A DNA stretch of 64,000 nucleotides from CAYXVF01 sp964468125 (GTDB lineage: Bacteria; Myxococcota; XYA12-FULL-58-9; CAYXVF01). Positions 41,870 through 50,718 of the stretch are shown piece by piece (positions within the stretch are counted from its first letter, which is position 1; each line of letters begins with the position of its first letter). The stretch is taken from NCBI GenBank assembly GCA_964468125.1, contig CAYXVF010000002.1:71383-135382 (forward strand), read 5' to 3'. The translations under genes and the position numbers were made by a program. The notes beneath the pieces were generated by a model that was not told the DNA's origin, did no database searches, and saw nothing but the letters and a program-made list of their open reading frames with translations.

Positions 41870-44104
41870 ATGAGACTGACGACGATAGCAGCGCTGTCGC
41901 TGGCTCTCGGCGCATGCGGCGGCAGCGAAGGTCCCGATGATTTTGGCGGAGTGGGCGGTAACAATCGAACCGAGCTCGACCGGCAAGTGCCGTCGATTCA
42001 GATCACCAACCCTGCCGACGGCGCGACAGCCGCCCGAGAGCCCATCACCGTCACCGGTCTCGCATCCGACGACGTCGCCTTGGATCGGATCGAAGTTCAG
42101 ATCGACGGGGGGGCGTTTCAACTCGCAGCGGGACTCGACAACTGGAGCTTCGTTACGTCCGTTTTGACAGACGGGCTGCACAGCATCACAGCCCGTGCCA
42201 CAGACGCGGCGGGCAAGACACGTGAAACGACGATCACAGTCACCGTCGGCGAGAACGGTGGAATCGACACGGAGCCACCGACGGTCACGGTGCTCGAACC
42301 GATGGAGGGAGCGGTGATCGGGGCCGGCCCCTTGAGTGTTCGCGGAACGGCTTCGGACAACGTCGAGGTCGCGAGCGTTTCCGTCGGCATCAATCTCTCG
42401 GGGCAGGTCACGGCGCGTGGGACCGATCTCTGGGAAGTGGACCTCGATGCGACCTTGCTCGACGAAGGACCTACGAATCTGCTGATCGTCGCGCGGGATA
42501 CGTCAGGCAACAGCTCACCGCTAACCACCTTGACCATCAATGTCGACCGAGCGATTCCACAGGCCACGATCAGCGGTCCGGTCGCGCTGCTTTCGACGCG
42601 CCGGAGCGCCACGTTTAACGTGAGCGGCAGCGCCAACTACACCTATGCACTCGACGGTGGCACCTACGGTGACTCAATTCCAACGACGACACCGCTCGAG
42701 CTGAGCGGCTTGGAAGATGGGCTTCATCGCATCGACGTGCTCGGTCTCGATGAGGTGGGAGTCTCCCAGGAGACGCCTACGAGTTTCACCTGGACGGTCG
42801 ATGCGACCGCGCCCACGGTGCAGGTCTCGGGGGCACCGAGCGCACCCACTCAGGCGATGAGCTTGTCTTTGGTGGTGAGCGAGGCTGAGTTCTACCGCTA
42901 TCGCCTCGACGGGGGGCCTTATGGCGACATCATCGCCGCCACCGAGCCCCTGACCCTCAACGGTCTCAGCGAAGGTGGCCACCTGGTAGAGGTGAAGGGG
43001 CTCGATCCGCTCGGCAACGAGCAAGAGGAGCCGACCCTCGCCGCGTGGGTCGTAGACACGACCCCGCCGTCGACGCCGATCTTAATCGACGTGCCTCCTT
43101 CGCTGACGCAGGCGAATCGGGTCGACATTCCCGTCGCGGGAGCGGGAATCGACCAGTATACGATCAGCGTCAACGGCGGGCCCGAGTCTGACCTGAATGC
43201 CCAGCTCCTGATCACGCTCGACGACTTCGATGTCGGTGAGCAGACCTTGACGGTCACGGGCTACGACCCCGCGGGCAATGTCGGCCCTTCACGTATGGTC
43301 ACCTGGGAGGTCACGACCGAGCCGGTGCCCACCCTGGACGTGCAACCGCCGCCAGAAGTGAGTGGCCCAGAGGTTATGTACGAGGTCAGCGGCATCGACT
43401 TTGCGAGCTATGAGTATCAGGTGGATCCGCCGAGCGCCGCACCGAGCGCATGGACTGCTGCGAGCTTTGGTCCGCTGGTGTTGGACCTCACGAGCTTTGC
43501 CGTGTCGCTCCCGGGAGAATGGCAAATCCGCTTCCGTTATCCCGCGGGAGCGGTAACGGTCGACACGTTCCTCGTCGACGTGACGCCGGTGGGCGCTGTG
43601 CTGACCAACACCCCGCCACGCCCGACCAATCGGCTCGACATCGCGGTGCGTGTCGGCGGGTCGGAGGTGGTCGAGTACACGTACTCCCTCGACGAAGGGC
43701 CGCTCCAAGGGCCGGACGAGGTCTCCACGGTGATCACGGAAGCGGGCCTGATTCCCGGTCTTCACACCCTCGACGTCTATGGAATCGATTTCGCCGGAAA
43801 CATCGCCCCGAGCCCGACGTCGATCGATTGGACGATCAACGTGACGCGTCCCGTCGCTGCGCTCACCGGTGCGCCCGCTTCGCCGACGACCCAAACCTCG
43901 GCGAGTCTCAACGTCGGGGGCTTGGGTGTTGCCGCCTATCGCTACCGCATCAACGGAGGTGAGATCGGCGATCCGCTTGCCGTTGCGGACCCGATCGTCC
44001 TCACGGGCCTCGCGCCCGGGATCTACAGTGTCGAGGTCTTCCCCGAGGACGTCGTCGGTAACGTTGGAGACCCCACCCAAGCGGTGTGGACGGTCGTCGA
44101 TTAG
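41870..44104 (+). CDS. Ig-like repeat lipoprotein
   Basis: Encodes 744 residues. The start at 41870 is supported by GAGGA six bases upstream and by the lipoprotein signal it exposes (Leu-Gly-Ala-Cys16). A Gly/Asp-rich linker is followed by a series of Ig-like modules. The first two are of the bacterial Ig type (ITNPADGATA..., VLEPMEGAVI...), each with a TASDNVEVASV-like core. The later ones are variants with TYSLDEG or YRYRLDGG motifs that recur at about 85-100 residues. It is Cys-poor apart from the lipid anchor. Probably an outer-membrane-anchored, surface-exposed filamentous protein, possibly under the CRP-like site upstream. Confidence 0.85.
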   Translation: MRLTTIAALSLALGACGGSEGPDDFGGVGGNNRTELDRQVPSIQITNPADGATAAREPITVTGLASDDVALDRIEVQIDGGAFQLAAGLDNWSFVTSVLTDGLHSITARATDAAGKTRETTITVTVGENGGIDTEPPTVTVLEPMEGAVIGAGPLSVRGTASDNVEVASVSVGINLSGQVTARGTDLWEVDLDATLLDEGPTNLLIVARDTSGNSSPLTTLTINVDRAIPQATISGPVALLSTRRSATFNVSGSANYTYALDGGTYGDSIPTTTPLELSGLEDGLHRIDVLGLDEVGVSQETPTSFTWTVDATAPTVQVSGAPSAPTQAMSLSLVVSEAEFYRYRLDGGPYGDIIAATEPLTLNGLSEGGHLVEVKGLDPLGNEQEEPTLAAWVVDTTPPSTPILIDVPPSLTQANRVDIPVAGAGIDQYTISVNGGPESDLNAQLLITLDDFDVGEQTLTVTGYDPAGNVGPSRMVTWEVTTEPVPTLDVQPPPEVSGPEVMYEVSGIDFASYEYQVDPPSAAPSAWTAASFGPLVLDLTSFAVSLPGEWQIRFRYPAGAVTVDTFLVDVTPVGAVLTNTPPRPTNRLDIAVRVGGSEVVEYTYSLDEGPLQGPDEVSTVITEAGLIPGLHTLDVYGIDFAGNIAPSPTSIDWTINVTRPVAALTGAPASPTTQTSASLNVGGLGVAAYRYRINGGEIGDPLAVADPIVLTGLAPGIYSVEVFPEDVVGNVGDPTQAVWTVVD

Positions 44105-44154
44105 GCGACTCTAGTCACTTTGGGTCGAGTCTGCTCGTCCGCCGGTCCCTCGGT

Positions 44155-45471
44155 CTAGAAGACTCCGTCCGCTTTCATCTTGCTGAGGGCACGATCCATC
44201 GCGGTGACCGTCGAGTCGATCTGCGTTTGCTGATGCGTGATCGAGAGGAAGCCGACCTCGAAGGCACTCGGAGCGATCGCGACGCCTTCGTCGAGGAGGT
44301 TTCGGAAGAAGGCACCAAAGCGGCTCGCATCTCCCTGCTTGACCTCTTCATAGCTCCGGGGTGCGGCGGTGGCGCCTTCCTTGAACCAGATCCCGAACAT
44401 CGAGCCGATCCGGTCGACGCGCGCCGGATTTCCGTGCTTCTTCAGCACGTCGGCGATGCCCGCCTCGATCGCTTCGCTCGCGCGTTCGAGCTCGTCGAAG
44501 AAGCCGGGCTGCGCGATGCCGTCGAGGGCTGCGGTGCCGGCGGCCATGGCGAGGGGATTCCCGGAGAGAGTACCCGCTTGATACACCGGTCCGACGGGGG
44601 CGACGTGATCCATCAGATCCAGCCGACCGCCGTAGGCCCCCACGGGCAGACCACCGCCGATCACCTTGCCGAAAGTCGACAGGTCTGGGCGGATCCCGAG
44701 GCGCTCCTGTGCGCCGCCCCGGGACAGACGGAATCCGGTCATGACCTCGTCGAAAATCAGGATCGTACCGTGTTCATCGCAGAGCTCGCGCAGCTTTTCG
44801 AGAAAGCCAGGCAGTGGCAAGACGAGACCCATGTTCGCGGCGACGGGCTCAACGATGATCGCGGCGATTTCTTTGCCCTTTTCCTTCATGGTCGCGCTGA
44901 TCGCTTCGATGTCGTTGTAGGGGAGGGTCAGCGTGTCGGACGCGGCGCCGTCCGGAACTCCCGCGCTCCCGGGTATGCCGAGGGTTGCGATCCCGGACCC
45001 CGCCGACTCAGAGAGGAAGGCGTCGGCGTGCCCATGGTAGCAGCCGGCGAATTTGATGAACTTCGCTCGGCCGGTGGCACCGCGTGCGACACGCACCGCG
45101 CTCATGGTCGCTTCCGTGCCAGAGTTGACGAAGCGAACTTTCTCAACCGACGGAACCGCCTCGATCACGCGCTTGGCGAGCTCGACCTCGCGGCCCGTGG
45201 CCCAACCAAAGCTCGTCCCCTCGCGTGCGGCGGACTGAACCGCCTCGACCACCGTCTGCGGGGCATGTCCCATGATGAGCGGACCCCAGGACAAGACGTA
45301 GTCGATGTAGCGATTGCCGTCCGCGTCGTAGATGTAAGGGCCTTCGCCCTTGGCGATGAAAATCGGCTCTCCCCCCACCGCTTTGAATGCGCGCACCGGT
45401 GAGTTGACGCCGCCAGGAATGACCGCGCTCGCGCGGTCGAAGAGTTGCTTGCTACGATCGTGCTTCATCAT
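44155..45471 (-). CDS. hemL: Glutamate-1-semialdehyde 2,1-aminomutase
   Basis: Encodes 438 residues, the normal length. PLP enzyme that converts glutamate-1-semialdehyde to 5-aminolevulinate in the C5 pathway of tetrapyrrole synthesis, in the cytoplasm. The PLP Lys is Lys269 in STFGKVIGGG; NSGTEA (116-121) binds the cofactor phosphate; GCYHGHAD and FDEVMTGFR are further family signatures. Third gene of a minus-strand run queF-hemC-hemL, 48 bases after hemC. Its presence implies that this organism makes haem by the C5 rather than the Shemin route. Confidence 0.97.
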   Translation of the reverse strand: MMKHDRSKQLFDRASAVIPGGVNSPVRAFKAVGGEPIFIAKGEGPYIYDADGNRYIDYVLSWGPLIMGHAPQTVVEAVQSAAREGTSFGWATGREVELAKRVIEAVPSVEKVRFVNSGTEATMSAVRVARGATGRAKFIKFAGCYHGHADAFLSESAGSGIATLGIPGSAGVPDGAASDTLTLPYNDIEAISATMKEKGKEIAAIIVEPVAANMGLVLPLPGFLEKLRELCDEHGTILIFDEVMTGFRLSRGGAQERLGIRPDLSTFGKVIGGGLPVGAYGGRLDLMDHVAPVGPVYQAGTLSGNPLAMAAGTAALDGIAQPGFFDELERASEAIEAGIADVLKKHGNPARVDRIGSMFGIWFKEGATAAPRSYEEVKQGDASRFGAFFRNLLDEGVAIAPSAFEVGFLSITHQQTQIDSTVTAMDRALSKMKADGVF

Positions 45472-45519
45472 GATGTCCTCCCCATAGCTGGTGCCGTGAT
45501 CTCGTTCGCGATTCGAGAA

Positions 45520-46428
45520 TCAGAGGTAGCGATCCGCGCCCTGACCCATGAGCTGGTCGTAGACGGTCTCGAGCACTTCCTCGTCCGCGGCCCCTCTTGC
45601 TTCGGCGGTGAGTCGTTCGCTTCCATCGGGCGCGGCGACGAGAGCGAAGAGCTCGATGGTGCCGTCCTGAACCTGGGCGTGAGCGCCGAGGGGCAAATGA
45701 CAGCCGCCACCGAAGCGCGCGAGTAGGGCACGTTCGAGGTCGACGCCGCGCGCCGTGCTCGGCCGGTGCATGTTCGAGGCCGCCTCCGCCACTCGCTCGT
45801 CGCCTGTGCGGATCTGGACCGCGAGTGCCCCCTGGGCGGGTGCGGGACACATGTGGCGCACGTCGATCGGTAGAAAGCGAAGCGAAGGCTCGGAGTCGAA
45901 CAGCCCGAGCCGGCGCAGCCCCGCCTCGGCGAGTACCACCGCGTCGAGCTCGCCTGAGCTCGCCTTGCCCATGCGCGTAGGCACGTTGCCCCGAATGTCG
46001 ACGAGCTCGAGGTCCGGACGCAAAGACTTGATCGCGGCCTTGCGCCGCAAGGAGCTCGTACCAACCGTCGCACCTTCTGCGATCCCGAACGGCCGTTCAG
46101 TGTCCACCTTGTTGTCGCGGACGACGAGCGTGTCGCGCACGGGGGCTCGCTCGGGCACCGCGGTGATCGTGAGCCCCGGGACGAGCTCGGTGGGGAGATC
46201 CTTGTAGGAATGGATCGCGAGGTCGACGTCCTTCCCGAGAAGTGCCGCTTCGATCTCCTTGGTGAAGAAGCCTTTGCCTTCGACCTTGTCGAGGGTGAGG
46301 TGTTGGATCGCATCGCCCTGCGTTTTGATGACGATAATCTCGCTGTCGCCCTTCAGGTGGTCTCTCACGTAGTGGGCCTGCCACATGGCGAGGTCGCTGC
46401 CGCGCGACCCGATTCTGATGACGCTCAT
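45520..46428 (-). CDS. hemC: Porphobilinogen deaminase (hydroxymethylbilane synthase)
   Basis: Encodes 302 residues. Joins four porphobilinogen units into hydroxymethylbilane. The dipyrromethane cofactor Cys is Cys243 in GGCHLPLG; the catalytic Asp is Asp77 in HSYKDLPT; TSSLRRKA and DIRGNVPTR, which bind substrate carboxylates, are intact. Start at 46428 begins exactly at MSVIRIGSRGS, the usual N-terminus, and has GAGAGGA upstream. The start codon overlaps the queF stop (ATGA), so expression is coupled. Confidence 0.97.
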   Translation of the reverse strand: MSVIRIGSRGSDLAMWQAHYVRDHLKGDSEIIVIKTQGDAIQHLTLDKVEGKGFFTKEIEAALLGKDVDLAIHSYKDLPTELVPGLTITAVPERAPVRDTLVVRDNKVDTERPFGIAEGATVGTSSLRRKAAIKSLRPDLELVDIRGNVPTRMGKASSGELDAVVLAEAGLRRLGLFDSEPSLRFLPIDVRHMCPAPAQGALAVQIRTGDERVAEAASNMHRPSTARGVDLERALLARFGGGCHLPLGAHAQVQDGTIELFALVAAPDGSERLTAEARGAADEEVLETVYDQLMGQGADRYL

Positions 46429-46784
46429 TCCTCTCCCTCGTGGCGCGCGGTGACCGTAGTTCCGATCCCTCCGCGTACCCAGAATTTTCCCTCGACGGTC
46501 ATCGACCGCGGCGCGGTGGCGGCGACGAGATCGTCCAGGATGCGATTGGTAACCGCCTCGTGAAAATGTCCCTCGTTGCGGAAGCTCCAAAGATAGTTCT
46601 TCAGACTCTTCAGCTCGACGCAGGTTGCGGCCGGGATGTAGCGAATGGTGATCGTCGCAAAATCCGGTTGGCCGGTCAGAGGGCAGATACAGGTGAATTC
46701 GGGGCAGTCGAACTCAATCGTGTATGGCCGTTCGGGCTTCGGATTTGGGAAGGTCTCGAGATTCTTGGTCGGTTCGCTGGACAC
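46425..46784 (-). CDS. queF: NADPH-dependent 7-cyano-7-deazaguanine reductase QueF (short type)
   Basis: Encodes 119 residues, the short single-domain form. Reduces preQ0 to preQ1 in queuosine biosynthesis. The catalytic Cys34 lies in CICPLTGQPD with Asp41 as proton donor, and the ELKSLKNYLWSFRNE region with the following His-Glu matches the substrate-binding signature. The start is GTG at 46784, chosen for GGAGG five bases upstream; the frame continues much further upstream but is low-complexity. First gene of queF-hemC-hemL; divergent from the rhomboid gene with 87 bases between. Confidence 0.93.
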   Translation of the reverse strand: MSSEPTKNLETFPNPKPERPYTIEFDCPEFTCICPLTGQPDFATITIRYIPAATCVELKSLKNYLWSFRNEGHFHEAVTNRILDDLVAATAPRSMTVEGKFWVRGGIGTTVTARHEGEE

Positions 46785-46871
46785 AGGTGCCTCCGGCCTC
46801 ACCCTATAGCGGCCGCGGGGGGGACAAGGAAGGCCCCCTCGGCCGTTCTTGTTTTCCTCGAGGGGCCCGCC

Positions 46872-47747
46872 ATGCTGATGCTCTCCACGCGCGATCGTTG
46901 GTGGATGAGCCAGTGCGACGCGCTCCTGCAGGCCGAAGGGATCGAGGGGCGCTGGCTTCTGGTCGATTCTGCGCTGGTCCTCGACGTGCCCGCGAGCGAA
47001 GTGGAACGGGTGGCCGTCGCCCTCTCTGGGCTCTGGGGGGAAGACCGGCAGCGAGCCTTGGCCCGGCGCCGCCTGTCGGAGCTGCCGCGCCGGCCTTTGT
47101 GGCTGCAGACCCCCTTCATTTTGGGCTTGGGGATCGCTGCGCTTCTGCTGCTGTTTTTCGCGCTCACCGGCGGCCGCGTTCAAGGCAGCCCCTGGTTTCT
47201 GGACGGTCGCCTCGCGCGCGAGGACTTCTTCGCCGGGCAGTGGTGGCGCGCGGTGACCGCCGCCACCCTCCATGCGGACCTCGAGCACGTCGCCGGCAAT
47301 GCGGCCTTCATTTGGATCCTGGGGTGGGGGGTCGCCGAGCGCTACGGTGAAGGAATTGCCGCCATGGGTTGGCTTCTGACCGCGTTTCTCGGCTTTCTCG
47401 TGAGTCTCGGCGTCACGGACGTGCAGCTCACGGTGGGTGCTTCCGGCGGTTTGTTTGGGCTCCTGGGTATGGCTGCGGTCCACGCGTTCAAGGTGCGGGA
47501 CCGGGACGGCATTGGGCGTCGCGAGCAGCTGCGCACCCTAGGCAGCGGTGTGCTGCTCCTCGCCTTCACCGCCTTCAGCCCGGGGTCGAACATCGCCGCG
47601 CACGTGGGGGGATTCGTCGCCGGGGCTTCGCTCGCCGTCGCGCTTCCGGCAAGACCGGTCACGGTTGGGCCCCAGCTCATCGCCGGGGGCCTGACCGCGG
47701 TTCTCGTGTACGTCTCCTGGGCCCTGGCGGGCGCAAGAGCTTTTTGA
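46872..47747 (+). CDS. Rhomboid-family intramembrane serine protease
   Basis: Encodes 291 residues. A cytoplasmic N-terminal domain of about 75 residues precedes six or seven membrane segments. The catalytic dyad is Ser191 (GASGGLFG) and His244 (NIAAHVGGFVAG); Asn143 in HVAGNAAF belongs to the oxyanion site and the TLHADLEH motif is typical. It cleaves single-pass membrane proteins within the bilayer. The nearby single-TM envelope proteins (at 18479, 34158, 47781) are conceivable substrates, but nothing proves it. ATG at 46872 with GAGGGG nearby. Confidence 0.93.
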   Translation: MLMLSTRDRWWMSQCDALLQAEGIEGRWLLVDSALVLDVPASEVERVAVALSGLWGEDRQRALARRRLSELPRRPLWLQTPFILGLGIAALLLLFFALTGGRVQGSPWFLDGRLAREDFFAGQWWRAVTAATLHADLEHVAGNAAFIWILGWGVAERYGEGIAAMGWLLTAFLGFLVSLGVTDVQLTVGASGGLFGLLGMAAVHAFKVRDRDGIGRREQLRTLGSGVLLLAFTAFSPGSNIAAHVGGFVAGASLAVALPARPVTVGPQLIAGGLTAVLVYVSWALAGARAF

Positions 47748-47780
47748 ACTGCGCCCAGCATCGTCTACCATCCCCCTGAC

Positions 47781-49436
47781 GTGATCTTCTCCTGCCCATC
47801 GTGTGGCGCATCGCACTTCAAGCCCGACGCCGAGGTCGAAACCGGTACGGATGTCGTCTGCCGGCGCTGCCGCCATGAGTTCAGGGTCAACCTCGATGGG
47901 GTGATCGAACCGGCGGCGAGCGCGGACGACGCGGAAGCCACCACGGCCGATGCAGCGGGGAGCGCTTCGGGCGGCTCGGGCATCGAAAGCTCGGAGACCA
48001 TGATCATGGACACGAGCAGCCTGAGCGCCCCGGGTATCACCGCGGCCGGGTTGCCGGACGATGGCTCGACGGCGGTGAGTCACGGGTTCGCCGACGACGG
48101 TGAAACCCGCGCGGACCTCCCGGCGATCGAATCGATCCCACCGGCGGATGGGTTCGGTGACACGAGTACGGACGTCGCACCTGGCCTCGACGCCCTAGAG
48201 AGCGGCGGGCCGTTCCCCTCGTCGATGGATTTTTCTCCCACCGGCGGAGATACCATGGCGCTCGAGGCCGTGGGACAACCGGAGCCGCCTCCTGCCGATT
48301 TTCTCGGCGGTGAAACCGAGGCGATCGAAACGCACGGCGTGGGTCTCACCGATCTTCCCGACGCGGGTGTCCCCGATCTCGAGAGCGTTCCCGGCGGGCC
48401 CGATCCGAGCGCCGGCCCTCTAGCCTCCCCGGAGCCCTTCGAAGCTTCCGAGGCGAGCGAGCCGCACCAGGATCCCCTTGCGCCCGAAGCAGCGGGGGTT
48501 TCGCCGGAGCTGCTACAGGCCCGGGACGAGGCCCGCGGCGGAACGGTCGCCGACGACGAGCTTCCGGCAGACCTCGGCCTGCCCCCGGCGTCTCACGAGG
48601 ATTTCGACGACGACCTCACCGGCGTGTCCGAGGCATTGCCGTCCGAGGGGCACACTCCTTCTACCGGGGCGAAGACCAAGCAGCGCGCGCAGCGAGCCTT
48701 TGCGACCGCGCAGCACTCCGCTCAGGAGATGGCAGCGGTGTTCATGAAGCAACCGCTCGGGGTTCGCATTGCTACTGGCTTGGCGATTCTGACGTTGATT
48801 GTGATCGCGACCGTGATTGTGACGAGCTTCGGACCGCGCGGGCCCTACGCGCAGTGGGTGAAGTTCGACGTCTCTCTTCGCACGGGCCCGGGAGTGGGCG
48901 ACGGATACAGCCGCATCGACAGTCTTCCAAAGGGCGCGGAGGTGACCGCCTACGAGGCCACGACCAACTTCATGCTCGTGCGCGACGCGTTTGGTCGCGT
49001 GGGGTATGTCACAAAAGAGAGCTTGGGCGACGTACCGCCGGTGCCCGACCCCAAGGAACCCTTCGCCGACTGCCGCCAATCACCGATCGAGACCAACCTA
49101 GAACCTTGCCAGACGCGGGCACGCTCGCAGCTCGACCGTTGTGAAGCAGGCTGCGACGGCAAACCGTGCATCGACGGTTGCGCCACTCAGTTCACCGACT
49201 GTATGGCCGGGTGCGAAACACGACTGGTCGTAGTGGAGGAAGCGCCTCGAGTCGCCGAAGCCGAAGGAGAGATCGAGCCCCAGACTGAGTCTGAACCCGA
49301 ACAGAAAGAGCCGGCGGAGATCGATTCGCCGATCGAGGAGGCGGGCAACGGTGAAGTACGGGAAGAAACCTCCGAGCCTTCCGAAAAGAAGAAGAAACGC
49401 AACCGCAAGAAGCGCCGCCGTCGCAAACGGCGGTGA
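47781..49436 (+). CDS. Zinc-ribbon, single-TM, SH3b-like protein with polybasic tail
   Basis: About 551 residues from GTG. The N-terminus is an MJ0042-type zinc ribbon (Cys-x2-Cys ... Cys-x2-Cys, residues 5-33). A long acidic, Gly/Pro/Asp-rich region (about 45-295) follows, then one membrane helix (about 330-353), an SH3-like module (about 362-415, SLRTGPGVGDGYSRID), a Cys-rich segment with eight Cys (about 430-475), an acidic stretch and a Lys/Arg-rich end. The zinc ribbon would be cytoplasmic and the SH3 and Cys-rich parts periplasmic. MJ0042 proteins of this form are common in myxobacteria. Function unknown; signal sensing or cell-wall binding is possible. Confidence 0.78.
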   Translation: MIFSCPSCGASHFKPDAEVETGTDVVCRRCRHEFRVNLDGVIEPAASADDAEATTADAAGSASGGSGIESSETMIMDTSSLSAPGITAAGLPDDGSTAVSHGFADDGETRADLPAIESIPPADGFGDTSTDVAPGLDALESGGPFPSSMDFSPTGGDTMALEAVGQPEPPPADFLGGETEAIETHGVGLTDLPDAGVPDLESVPGGPDPSAGPLASPEPFEASEASEPHQDPLAPEAAGVSPELLQARDEARGGTVADDELPADLGLPPASHEDFDDDLTGVSEALPSEGHTPSTGAKTKQRAQRAFATAQHSAQEMAAVFMKQPLGVRIATGLAILTLIVIATVIVTSFGPRGPYAQWVKFDVSLRTGPGVGDGYSRIDSLPKGAEVTAYEATTNFMLVRDAFGRVGYVTKESLGDVPPVPDPKEPFADCRQSPIETNLEPCQTRARSQLDRCEAGCDGKPCIDGCATQFTDCMAGCETRLVVVEEAPRVAEAEGEIEPQTESEPEQKEPAEIDSPIEEAGNGEVREETSEPSEKKKKRNRKKRRRRKRR

Positions 49437-49439
49437 GTG

Positions 49440-49931
49440 TCACTCCCCGAGCTGGTCCATCACGCCGTTGACGTAGACACGCGTCGCGTCTTCCTGAATC
49501 CTCGCGCCCAGGTCCTTGAGTCGCTCGCGAAGCAGGGCGCCGTTTGCGAGCCGGCTTTGCGCGATGAGGCTCGAGAGCTGACCGAGGGACTCGCGGACGA
49601 CTCTCTCCTCCGGGTGTTGGAGCAGCTTCATGAGAACGTCAGGTTCGTCGGGCAGCTGGTGATGAGCCATGAACGCGTCCCCCGCTTCGCGGATCTCTTC
49701 CGGGCCCGAGGCGATGCGGAGCCGTTCGAGGCGAAGCCGGTATTCGGAAGGGCTCCGTCCATTCGAGCGGCGGGGGCTCGCAAAGACGCGCTCCCGCGGG
49801 GCGCCCAAACGGTTCATCCGTGGCGGGGGCCGCTCCGAGCTCTTAGATGGCGTGCTGGAGTCACCAAAGAGCGCATTGAGTTTCTTGAGAGAATCTGCCG
49901 CCTCTGGCGACCGGGACTCGTCCTCTGACAT
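49440..49931 (-). CDS. Hypothetical helical protein
   Basis: Encodes 163 residues; the first 65 are low-complexity and basic, the rest is helical (LMKLLQHPEERVVRESLGQLSSLIAQ), like one or two HEAT-type repeats. The start at 49931 is supported by AAGGTG upstream. No signal peptide, no known family. Last gene on this strand in the epmA-trmB region; tail to tail with the zinc-ribbon gene. The 207 bases between it and the gene at 50139 hold no evident gene. Confidence 0.6.
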   Translation of the reverse strand: MSEDESRSPEAADSLKKLNALFGDSSTPSKSSERPPPRMNRLGAPRERVFASPRRSNGRSPSEYRLRLERLRIASGPEEIREAGDAFMAHHQLPDEPDVLMKLLQHPEERVVRESLGQLSSLIAQSRLANGALLRERLKDLGARIQEDATRVYVNGVMDQLGE

Positions 49932-50119
49932 GCTCAAAAACACCTTGCGCGGACGTACGCCGCACTCTTCACGCGTCACTGCGCGTGTCGCCCTCAATCG
50001 TCGTCTTTCCCCGGCGGCCGCTGGGACAGCCTGTAGGAGAGCTCCCCTGTAGTCTATTTGGTGGTGTGGAGCGCGAGGCTCGCGAGAGCCCGTCTCCAAA
50101 ATTCTACCATCGACTATCG

Positions 50120-50136
50120 GCGGCCGCTACGGCCGC
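50120..50136 (-). terminator. Small GC hairpin just after a stop codon
   Basis: GCGGCC (50120-50125), loop of five, GGCCGC (50131-50136), directly downstream of the stop of the Lys-rich protein gene on the minus strand. There is no T-run, so it is only a weak terminator candidate. Confidence 0.3.
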
Positions 50137-50138
50137 GT

Positions 50139-50699
50139 TCACTCGTTGTCGCCTTCCGGCTCGAGATTTCGCAGGCGACGCTCTACCGTGTCTCGGAGCG
50201 TGTCGAGCATTTTGGTCGCGTCCCCGAAGATTTCACGGCGCGCCTGGCTGTGCTCCCGGTCGCGAGGCGCATCGCGTCGGGTTTCGCGTTCCATGGCGTC
50301 GAGCGCGGCGATGGCCCGATCGAAGGCCCGAAGCAGAAACTCATCGACCGATTTCTGCACCTCCGGGGCGATCGATTGGGGGGTGGGGTGGCGTTTACGG
50401 GTCAACCCCGGCGAGCGCGGCCGCCGCCCCGTACGCCGCGAGCTGCTCGCCTTCTTCTTCTTCTTTGCCGTCGTTGAGCGTGTGCCGGCCTTCTTCTTGC
50501 TCTTGCGGGTCGCCTTGCTCGGGGTCACAGGACCGCTCGCTGCGGGTTTGCCCTTCGGCTTGCTGATGCGGCTCGGGGTAGGGGCGGTGCGGTGCGCACG
50601 CGAGCCCTCGCCAGCGCGGCGCTTGCTCGTCGTCTTCTTCTTGGCGGTCTTTCTTCGTTTGCGCCCTTCGCCGGGGGGCTTCTCGCCGTCACGCGCCAT
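50139..50699 (-). CDS. Lys/Arg-rich protein with short helical C-terminal domain
   Basis: Encodes 186 residues. The first 110 are strongly basic and disordered (runs of Lys and Arg with Ala, Ser, Pro, Thr), like histone H1-type bacterial proteins. The last 75 are amphipathic helices (SVDEFLLRAFDRAIAALDAME). It may bind DNA, RNA or an acidic polymer. It lies 19 bases after trmB on the same strand and is probably in the epmA-trmB operon. The start lacks a strong ribosome site. Function not determined. Confidence 0.65.
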   Translation of the reverse strand: MARDGEKPPGEGRKRRKTAKKKTTSKRRAGEGSRAHRTAPTPSRISKPKGKPAASGPVTPSKATRKSKKKAGTRSTTAKKKKKASSSRRTGRRPRSPGLTRKRHPTPQSIAPEVQKSVDEFLLRAFDRAIAALDAMERETRRDAPRDREHSQARREIFGDATKMLDTLRDTVERRLRNLEPEGDNE

Positions 50700-50718
50700 C
50701 GCAAGCGAAGTATAACCG

